A DNA stretch of 64,000 bases. Origin: Siphlonurus alternatus. Its lineage: Eukaryota > Arthropoda > Insecta > Ephemeroptera > Siphlonuridae. Position 1 is the first letter of the stretch. Each line of letters opens with the position of its first letter. The position numbers and the translations under genes are program-made. Of this stretch, positions 34,501 through 46,500 are shown piece by piece. The notes below the pieces were generated by a model that was not told the origin of the DNA, ran no database searches, and worked only from the letters and a program-made list of their open reading frames with translations. The DNA lies in NCBI GenBank assembly GCA_949825025.1, contig OX463783.1:17395628-17459627 (forward strand), given 5' to 3'.

Positions 34501-37500
34501 ATTCCAGCTGGGTGCTGTGGTATATCACCGTGGTGTGATTGTATACGGAGCAATTAATATTTCTGTACTAAAAAGGTTACAATTAAAAAATGTATATATA
34601 TGATAAAAATGGCTGTTAGCCAATATAGAAACACATATGCTGGTTTAGAGGAATAGATAAATTATTTAATAAAAATTACTATAATTTAAATTAATTGTCA
34701 ACGAAAATTTTTCTGTTGGATTGTTTGTATTATTGCAAATTTTCAATCAAAATTCTACATCCTCTCATTTGCATGTTATCACATGACTTATAGGAAAATT
34801 TATAGTGCTGCTTTATACTCGTCATATTTTTATTGATTCTGGTAATTAATTACGATTAAGGTGGATAAAATTAAAATTTAAAGGACTTATTCAAGGTGAA
34901 TCAGTGAGGCGTATAGAAACTAAAATTAATAACAATGTTGAAAAACAAGGAACGAAAAATACTATGGATGAAAAGGAGAAGGGCGATAAATTTAATAGAG
35001 AGAGAGGAGAGAGATAAAGTCGTCCCCATTTATCTTGGTTTGACGTCACGAACCTTTTCCTTTGTCCTCCAATATAATTCTAATGGGAGGGTCGCGTGAC
35101 GTCATGCCAAAGATAAATTAGAACAACTTTAGAGATTAAAAGGCCTGTCACTCCACCACTCTCCTCCGCACGAGAGGAGGGCGTCATTACCTGCACGATG
35201 ATTGTGGAGGACATCTGGGACACGAAGTCCGTGACTACACTGTGCATGGTATAGAGTATAGGTTATAGGAGAGCTCAGTACGAAGATAAATCACGCTTTA
35301 TTATTATTATATATTCGTGATGCTGATCCGTGATTGTTACTCTACAACCCGGAATTATATATCTTATAGACATGACAGCTATTGTTAATATTTAATTGTA
35401 TTACTATGATTATAATAATATAAAATAAATGTTGTAAAATGTGTACTTTTTATGACAAGGAATCACGTTTCAATAATATTTAAAAATTTATTTTATATAT
35501 TAATAATTCCTAATAAAATAAAATCTATGTAAATCTCTGAATTTCCAGCTCTATATCGAAATATGAGAAACTCTGGAAATTTTAACTTCAGAAAAATTAC
35601 ATAGAAAGAAAATTCAATTTTTCTTTCTTCATGCTGCATAATTTTTAAAAATATAATGATTGTGAAAATTTTCAATAAAAACAGAACTATACTAGAAGAA
35701 AGAAAAAGCTATTACCCAGAGTCATGCGTGCAAGAACATAATATATATGAATATATTTAGGTTATGTTGTTGCCATGCACCAGAGAGTACGTTTTCAAAT
35801 ATTATTCAAGGCTATTGTGTTTCTAATCCATGACAAAAACATATTTATATTTAGACAGGCGATAAAATTACGTATTGTTTATTTATTTTTATTCATATAG
35901 TCAATTGTAATACGTTCAAATAGAGCAGAAGTAATTCATAAATTAAGAAAAATGAATGTAGGTCCTTTTAAATGATTTAATCCATGAATAAATGTAATTT
36001 GAAAATTTCATAAATGCATTAATTCTATTGTTTTATGTTTTAAAATGAGAAAGGATTGAAGACGCAACAATGCAGTGTGACACACCCTTTTTATCCTTGG
36101 GGTGGGCGTGATTGAAAGCTTCTTGGCAAAGACTTTGTTTTGACATGCATGCTGACTTAATTAGTTGAGTGTGGGATGTTTAATAATTTTAATTAAAAAT
36201 AAATAAAAGTTAATGTCATTTGTGGTATGATTTCGTGAATTTTGATGATTTGGTTGGTTTAAATTGTAATATAAAATATAAACCACAATATTTGTTATAA
36301 TATACTATATTCTAAAGTATAATAGAAGGTTCATGCAGTTAATATAATATAAAACCCAATGTAATGAAAGCAGCCAGGCGCGGATCCAGAAAAAAATTTC
36401 GGAGGGGGCTGCCTCCATAAGGCCAATGTTAAAACAATTTGGAGTGGGGGAAGTGCCTATATTGCCCATGTTAAAACCAAAATTTCGGGGTGGGGGGCTG
36501 CAGCCCCCATAGCCCCCCCCCCCCTCCCTCTCCCTGGATCCGCGCCTGAAAGCAGCTCATTGTTATAATATAATACGAATCAATACCTTCCAAACAATGT
36601 CGACTGCTTCCGTAAAAAATAATAAAATTGAGCTCTCTAAAACCAATCCAAATACTTAGAAAGTTGCTGTTCATAGGCTGTAGACTCCATAGGGGTGAAT
36701 TGCCTGTAAGTTGCAGCCACTTATCCGAGGATAATCCGTGGATTTTTTCCCAATTACATATAATATTAATACCAAGGATAATTCTATAATAATTCAAGAA
36801 TTATCCTTGGATAGGCTGCAACAATTTTTACGACCATTAAGCTAGCGTATTTTCTGACACTTTGACTAATTGGTGATAGGGTCAAATGCCACATTGTCAA
36901 TCTACACAATTTGCACTTGTACTCACGGCTGCTCTGTACTCTGCCTCCTGCAGTTGGTGCTCCATCATCATGAGCTCGCACGTGGCACGAGCTTGGATCC
37001 ATGCGGAGGCGAGCAGACACGCTCCCAGGATGGTAGAGGCAGCCACCACGGTCACCGCCACGATCCGAGCAACCTGCACCGCCGTGGAGCGGGGCTGCCG
37101 GTACGCCTGTAAGAAAATAGATTAGTATTGGGTGCATGGCTACATTTAGGCATGACATTTAGGCCTATTCTCATATATACGAAACAAGAAGAACAAGAAA
37201 ACAGAAAAATGTAAATTACCTCGCATGTTGTTGCGATTGAAAAAAAATATATTATATTCTAGTTTTATATTTTATAGTAACATCAGAGAGTAAATTAAAT
37301 TTTGATATGACATCGTATATATAGCTATTGTTAATATTTATAAATAATGAATTCGCGCCACATTAAAATGTAAATGTTTCCCAGCCATGCACCGCCAAAC
37401 TTTTCACAAGTAGCGGTTGCTAAAGAACACCCACTCGTGCATCCGGGAGGTGATTGATGGCATCCTCCATCAATTGCCGACCATCCTGATTAAGGTTTCC

Positions 37501-40500
37501 ATGGTTTCCTCATGCAGTCACAACCAGGCGAATGCTGGGATGGATTGCTTAGGCCATGGCCGCCCCGGTTTGGAAGGGACCCACAAAAGTAGGGTCTACG
37601 AAGAGCCGGGAGGTTAAATTCAATTCAGTCACTTAAATGTGGCCAGTACCCTATACTAGGATTCAGTTAAAACGCTAAAAAAAAAATGCAAATGTTGAAT
37701 TTTATAATAGGTTTGTATTTTGTACATATATTATATTGCCACATTCAACTTGTCTGTTATTCAGTGTTAATATTTAAAAGTTAATTCATCTCATCAAAAT
37801 CCAGAATCTACGGTTTCTTTTGAGCAATGGTAATTAAGCATCCATCAGAAAAATTATATGAGTCGCCATGTTCGTTTGCTGATTTTGACTCCTGCTACAA
37901 CCACCGCGCATCGGCGCGCAACCCTTCTGCGCAAGTTTTTTCGGCTCGAAGTCAAAACACTACGTACTACCGCGAAATTCTTTAGATGCTCTCTTTAATT
38001 AAACTGACCCGAGACAAATAATAAAAATTTTATAGCAGCAAACGTAAAAGGTTAGTGTTAATACGTAATTTTAAATTTGCAAACATAACTTATTAGAGGA
38101 TTAACAATTAGCGATCGAAAAATTGCTCCGTATGTATAGGATCTTATGTGCGCCCAATCTTTTTTTGTAAGCAAATGGGAGGACAAAGAGTTGGTGACGT
38201 CAAGATGGATCCTAACCATTATAATTTAATTTAACAGTGATACATTTAATACGAATCGGTTAACGACGGGTACTGCTATTCTTAAATTTCTTAAGACGTG
38301 TGCCATATAATATAATCGCTATTAAACAGCATCATGTAAACTTTGTGATTATTAGATCAAATTTTCTGGTAATTGAATTAAAATAAATTTATATCCTTTC
38401 ATGCATATAATCATTTTATTTTATATAACTTAAGTGTTGTACCTGCATGCATGTAATGCATTATTGCACACCTGCACATTGTTATTTTGATTTTCTAGAA
38501 CAGGTTTCAATGAGTTTTCTTTCTATTTTATTAATTCTATTTCAAAGAATTGACTCATGAATATACTTATAATACAGTACAATTTCTCTAAATACTAAAA
38601 TAACAACAAACTTATACAGTATAGAAATTTTCAGCTTAGTCATAGCATTCTTTGAATTATCGATCAATACTTAAATTCACCTATTAAGTATTATCAAAGT
38701 ATTTAGTTGTAAATATATAGAGCGTCAATATATTTTGCACGTGTTTTTGTATTGTATATAACAATGTACATAGTTAAAAAAAGAAAGCATATGATATTAA
38801 GTATTGTCAAAGTGAAACGAAATTATTATATTAGTTTAAAATTATAATACCTGTGAAATTTGCGACATAATTAAAATTTACGTTTTAATTTATCAATTAT
38901 ATTTTTTGTTATGTAGTTCTATTGATACAAAGTAATGCTTTCTAGCTCATCTTGCAAATATAATTATGTGAATTATTTATTATATGATTTGAACATTACA
39001 TTTCTTTGTAAGCATTGAAAAAACAATGAGATTTGTTAAAAGATTAATGAATTTCCATTTGTAATGCGTGAGCTATTATTTATTTTATTTCTTCCAATTA
39101 AATCCAACTTTGAATTTTCTTCGCTTCTCACACTTTACAGGACAATTCAACTAAACCGTTCGTTCGGCATGATTTAGTTTAATCCTGCATATGTAGCTAG
39201 AGATAGTTGCATATTTGTAGTTTTTGGAGTAGGTAAGAAGAAAAAAATAATTCCCCAATTTTAGTTCACGATTATTGTGTGGCAACGCCCATAAACAGAG
39301 CAGGGGTATAACGGTATTACTGTTGTCGTGAGTCAATGGCAAGTAAACGGAAGTTGTATAAATAAGCATGAATATCCAGGAAATTTAAATACCTGAAATG
39401 AAGCCATTTACTATTTATAAGTCTTAGTGTTTGTCAAATATCTGGCCATGTAATTCAAACACATGAATCCTAATTTTTGAGACAAGTTAATTGAGAGACA
39501 AAAAAGTTAATGATTTTATTGCATTAGCTGCATGTCTTTTTATTTTCAATATAATTAAATAAAAATTAAGTGATTTAATTTAAAAGTAATATTAGCCAAG
39601 GACTATATACAAGTATATAGTTCTTGAATATTAGCCCTGATTCAAGTTCACAATTTTATTATCGGAAAAAAAATGTATTAATGTATTTTGATTGTAATTT
39701 CCATCATTTTTATTTCTATTTTTTTTAACAAGTGTAATAAAACTAATGGTAATTTTTCTCTGTAAAAACTTCAAATAAAACTTCTACATTTATAATAAAG
39801 ATAGAAATCGTTAAAAGTATTATTATAATCTTATATATTATATGACGGTACCCAATCCTACTTAACTATATTCTAAATAAGCTGCTTTTTCCTGCTACAT
39901 TTTCTTTTTACTTGGGTTACTGGAGCAAAAAGAAATAAGAAGAAGCTTGTGTAGGGTAGGTGACCTGTTTTAACTTGCATCACATCTTAATGTTAATAAG
40001 ACTCATTTTACTATTCTATAACATGATGAGGTGGAAAGAAAGTATGGTAAAATTATACTGTAAAGTGAATGCAAGATATAAAAAGGTAATCTTATACCTC
40101 TCACTGAGAAAACTGGTTGCTATGTCTCTCCTCTCTCTTTGTGACACCTACAAAGAGTATATTTATTTATTTTTTTTCTTACTCGTATTAATGTCATAAG
40201 GTCATATTAATTGTTTACATTACAAGATGCAAATATCCTAGTGGTTAAAAATTGCACTCCACTTTTCTCGTTGTATAAGAAGTAAGAAGAACTTTGTAAA
40301 TTTTATTTAATTATTAAAGAAAAGAGCTCAAGTGTATGTAATGACTAAAGATACGTCATCAAAGAGCTTCAAGAGTCATACGTCATTATCGGGGGAAAAT
40401 GCGAACTCGACTTTTTTTTTTACCATAAGACCCGGATGTCATGTATGGTCTTGGTACTTAAAAATTATCATCTTATTTTATTTTTTCAATTCTTAATACT

Positions 40501-43500
40501 GATGAGGAAATTTGTCATTTAGATAAACTAGCACAGGGATTTCAGGTAATGGAGTATCAACCTCAATTTTTTTATTGCAGAAATGGATAGAGTGCAAAGT
40601 TATGTTACCCTGATTTTTCTCACATTTTTTTTAGACCGGGAACTATTTTTAAAAAATTATTGAAATTCCTTTTCGTGACGTCACGAGACGCCGTTCCTTA
40701 AGAAAAAGATAGGACTTGCCGCCGCGTGACGTCACAAAAAGGACTTTCAATAATAATTTTTTAAAGATAGTTCCCGGTCCCTAAAAAATTTGAAAAAAAT
40801 CAGGGTAACATAACTTTACACCCTCTATCCATTTCTACAATAAAAAAATTAATTTCGATACTCCATTGTGTTTTATGCACTTATTTGTACTTATTTTTTT
40901 TATTATAATTGGGAGTTTTAACAGTATAATTAGGCAATGACCATATATACAGTATAATTATGTTCTTATGATCTTTTTTAAGTGTCACTCATGCATATCA
41001 TTTCATATTATTTATTTTATTTTACACGTTATATTTAATTGGAATTGTAAAAATAAAAATAATTTTAATTTTATTAATCCTTTTGTTGTTGTTGTCGTCA
41101 TATATTTACACTATATTTTGTAGGAGTGTTGTAAATTCTTTTTTAATATTCTCGAAGTAGTAAAGTGAGTATTTATCAGTTTTGTTATGTTAAATTTTGG
41201 TTTGTGTACATTTAATTAATTTTAATTAATATCATTGTTTGCTTTGATATGAACGTTTTGCAGTTACATAAAACACGTTTATTTACCTGTAAAATGATAA
41301 AATATTAATTTTACCGTACTTTTTCAACGACTATATACTGGAGGACGGCCTATATTGAAGAACCTCGATACTTGACATTTCTCGCCAACCTTCGGGGAAG
41401 TCCGCTAAATGAGCCACGTACTCGGGCGGTTTCTTTGAAGACGTCAAAGATTTGATAGCTTGACAGATTTGACAGATTGCTAATAAAGCGGCATCTTTGA
41501 CCGCGGTATATTTGTAGCTGACTCTAGGCCAATCAAATGCGCTAGAAAAGTCAACGTCGTGACGTCACTGGGTTAAGGAAATGTCAGCCGGTTGGCGGCA
41601 AAAAAATTAGACCGTCCTCTTAGTAAATAATTCTTGGTACTTTTCTTCATCTTTGAGAAAGATTTTGAACTCACCTCAAATAGTCAATTAAATAGAAAAA
41701 TTATTTTATTATTTTGGTTAGATAATGACATGTCTAGAAAGCTATAACTGCATTGTGGTATTATATTGTGTTATATATATTATATTACTGTATTGCAAAG
41801 TATATACTATTTAAGCATAATAATATAATTTTCTATAGTATGTTGTACTTATAATTTTATAAAACTTGAAAAACCGAAACATATAATAATATTTTCATTT
41901 ACAAATTAATGGACATATTTAGATATAAATAACTTGTTTAGAAGTAGATAGTCAATATTTATAGTCTAAATTAATTGTACTTTCTCTCTTTATCAGATAG
42001 ACCCTTTGACCCACGCACCGTGATGATTTTCTGATTTATAAGATAAAACAGCTGTTTTGCAATCATGTAACATTATTAAGCCGGTATTACCAAGGATTTT
42101 GTATGAATGGATAGGTTATCTCTATACCAATAGCATTAAAGCTACTGAGGCAAATCTCCAACGTAAGATGGCGACCGAGCGCAACCATCTGCATTGTAAA
42201 CTGTATGGAAGTTCCCCAACGTAAGATGGCGGACATCCCATTGGTTACTGCTGTAACCGCCACCCACTTCCTCCTCACGACTGTGCCTCACCGACGGCAG
42301 TACCATCACCTATCCATACATACAAAATCCTTGGGTATTACACGATACAATTTTTCTGATTATTGTATACACTTTTTCCTTACAAGAAAACTTCAACTCC
42401 ATTTGTTTGCATGGAAGTGAAATTTTCTTGCAAGGAAAAATTGTATGCAAAATTGTATCGTGTAATACAGGCTTTATGTGTATGTTCAAATGCATCGTGA
42501 TAAAGATTGCACGTGATACTGTACTTTCAGCAAAGTTTGATTTCAGCATATTGATTGCAATTTATTTCAAAATAAAGATATAATAAATTTTCATTAAATC
42601 ATTTTTAAGTTGTATTTTTTATGATTGCAAAATATTTATAATAAAAATCATGGAATCAATATTTAAAACTAATGTAGCTGACAATTATTTGCTATCCATT
42701 TTATATAGCAATAAAAAAATATTGCTTCTTAATTAAGAAATTTTTATTTGTCTAAGTATACCTTTCACTCAGTACTTGTACTTATCATTATATTATTGCT
42801 AATAATCTTGCAGGACTTGGGCAATGTATAATATTCATTCGAACAATCTCAGTTGCCATGCAGTCTATTATGGAGATTTAAACTACTTTGAATAAATCTC
42901 TGCTGATAAGTTATGTTAAATTACAGGATAACTCTACCACTTATGTGATGTGGTGTTTATTTTTATGTTATCCTTATAGAGCTATGCTATATTTTGATGT
43001 ATTCTGTTTGGTTTAAATTAAAAAAAAATAATAATAATAAATGCTGTGCTGTTCGTATATCTTTCAAAAATTGCAAATAATTTCTCTCTATATATAAAGA
43101 GCTGGTAACTCCAGCAAACCGTGTAGCGGGGTAATGTTTGAGCTACCCAATAAGAAAATGTAATGTAACAAGAACACACTATTCAGAATGTACGAACCAA
43201 CTTGTTAAAATACAGGAAATTAGAACAAATAAGCATAATATATTGCAATAAACAACAACGTAACTTTTGTTATTATAAATTTAAATATTGCCGCTCATTT
43301 TATGAGTCACGTCTGTGTAAAGAGAAACGTCTTCTTCGTCACGAAAGTCCCACGTGACATTCTCACACTCAGGTGTCAAACAAATACAAACTTGCTAATT
43401 ACTGCCTCTCACAAAGTGACCTTAAAAATAATTAACTTGTTTTCATGACCGAATTAAGATGAATTCGTTAATTTTAATGTGAAATCTGAGAAGTTTTTAG

Positions 43501-46500
43501 TTTACATTTTTTTACATATACTTGAAATGGTATGTAGTTTTTTTTAAATGATAGTGAAATTATATTCATTACTTCAACAAAATGCTAAATGCTAAATGCT
43601 GTGATAATTCTTTTTAAAAAAGTGTTCTATTTTAATTTTCATATTATAGGGCGAGGTTTTTACATTATATATTATATGTTTTTACTATTGAAAATTCAAT
43701 GATATATTCACCGGAAAACGGAAGTAATTTTCTGTTTTTTATATTAATTTTTTGGTTTGAAATTTTGAATTAATTAAAAAAAGTATGAACGTCAGTGAAG
43801 GTTAAATAAAAATATACTGAATGGCGTTTCATTAATTATGATATTATTATACTGTCAGATTCAAAAATTTCTATCTCTGGATAACATAAATCACATAAGT
43901 AGAGGGTTATAAATAATAAATTTTTAAATAATCCATTTAATTAAAAGTCTGTTTTTAATTTTTTAATAAAATCTGCACATTGGTTCAGAGAAGAAATCCA
44001 CCATTGAGTCACCAAAATATGCAATTTAATAACTCAAAAGAAAAACAATTGTATACAAAATTGGTTTTTAAATTAATTTTGCGCATACAGAAAACAATTT
44101 CAAGCTCTTCTAGTTCTCATATACCAAACCAGCATAAAAGGTTACAAAATTAAATTTACATTTTTCATTTTGATGCACTTTGATCTGAGATTATTGTAGT
44201 TATTTATAAATAATTATGAGTTGAATTATAAAGAAATATTATTAAAGTTTCTATTTATATAACTTTTAATTCTTTAATATCTATAACCTATATTTAATCT
44301 TGCAATTTATTCGTTTAATTTACCATAAAATTATTGTATTTTACTGTTAAGTTTAATTGTATAAAAATTCAATTTTTAAACATTAATAAAAATTAAATTT
44401 CCTTTTCTCTTATAGTAGCGTAAATAAACATATAGAAATTTTAAAACTTTTTATTTATATATATTATATATATTTTTTTAATAAACATCACTTTCCCTAA
44501 GATTAAAAAAAAAACATGTACCAGTATTGTACAGAAGTACTTTTTGTTATTACTTTTTTTATAATTTAGAAAGTTACTCGTAATGGTATTACTGTGTGTT
44601 TTTGCTAAATGTTTGCTTCACTGGGTTTTTCTGTTGACCATAACACTAAATATCTTGTAATTACCATGTAGAGAGTAGCACAGTACGTTGACCGGTTCTC
44701 ATTTAAGATCGTTAAAGTCAAGCTACATTACTGTGTGGTTTGTATTTGGATATATCATGCACTAATTAAGAAATCATACGGTTTCCTCTAAAGTTAAAGT
44801 CATTCCGCATATCAAATGCCTAGTTTTCATGATGAGCCTCTGTTCCTGATGCTGTGTACCATCTTGAATAAGGTTTCCATGGTTTCCGCAGTTACAAAGT
44901 GTTAATGCTATTATAATCCATCACTCAGGACTTAAAACAAATAAGTGTACGGATAATATACATCAGGTAAATATTAGAAGAGTTTATTTGATAAGTTGTT
45001 ATCGCAAAGAGGTGTAAAAACCCCTTAACGTAATAATTCAAAATATCTGTTAAATTAACGCACACGAGTCTGACAGCCCAATGATTGAATTTTAACGATG
45101 TACGAGGCATAAAAAAATATATCAATATTACGATATAATTAAAGGAACACTATATTATCGATATTTACGAAAAATTTATTGCTCATGTAGTCAAATTAAC
45201 TATTATGGTTTCAATAATTGACGTATATAAACAATAATAAATAATGAGACTGTGAAGCTACATTGCAGTAGGATTTCCTTAGCAACAAAACCCTTTTAAT
45301 TTAAAAATGTGAAAGTTTTAATCTCACGCATCTTCTTGTTAACAAGTTAGCCTTGTAATAATAATATAAAAAATATACGAGTAAATATATCGTATATAAG
45401 ATTTCTTATCCTTGAAGTCTCGTATGCATTAGTGCACATTCATAAAACCACCATTGTGAAGATCATATCTCACCATATTAGCAATATCCTTGGACACAGT
45501 ATGCTGATTTATTAATTTGCAAGATGCTTTTGTTTATTTTTTATATTATTGTTAGTCACGGAATTAAGATTTCATTTACAAAATTTACATTTATTTATTT
45601 AAATATTTTTAATTTGCAAGATTTGTATGCTTTTGTTCATTTAAATTGTTAATTATAGTCAAAGAATTAACATTTGATAATTAATAAAAAATTTACATTT
45701 ATTTATTTAAATATTTTTGCATGTATTTAAATCACCATTGTTATTTTATAAATTAAAGTACGGTCTAGTTATTTAATTAAATAGAGAAATTAATTACTTA
45801 AAATGTGTGTTAATCATTAATGCATTATAGGATTTGCATTAATATATAGAAATATTTTAGTATCTTATTTTTTTAAATTTAGTTCCTAGTTGATAAAATG
45901 TGTAAAAAATTAAATACAAACAAATTTAGTAAAAAATGTAGGACATGCAGCAATTAGTGTTGTCATAATTATAATTTCGTGAATTACAAATAAATCATAC
46001 TTAATTTTAATAGAAATACTTTATAATTTTTGTGCTACTTATTCTTATAATTAGACCATAAATATAATTATTTTCGTATATTATAATTACTTGCAAGACG
46101 TACACAATAAGACGATTTTTTAAACATGAACAATAAAGTTATAATACAGAATATAATTTACAAAAGAGAAAAAATTAATTAAGTTGAAATTTCCAAATTA
46201 TAAGTCAAATATCAAAGATAGCTCATTCATTCTCTTTGCATTTTTAAATTTAAAACTTGACATAAATTATCACAATATTAGTTGGTAGTGCATTTAAAAT
46301 TTTTAATTACAAAACTGAAGCTGAAGGCTATATTATAACAACTTAAAAATTCTGGCTACTTCTGAGCTGATAAGAATATAAAATATTAATTACTATAAAG
46401 CTGTTTTCCATAATTTACATAAATTAAATTGAAAGGTATATAAAGAAGACAAATTTGAGTGAGACAATTGTACGAAGGAGTGGGTGTTTCAAGGTCCTCT

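Noticed and set aside
36870..37125. Plus-strand ORFs opposite gene 2 exon 2
   Set aside because: Same GC-rich exon read on the wrong strand; the minus frame has the helix and both splice sites.
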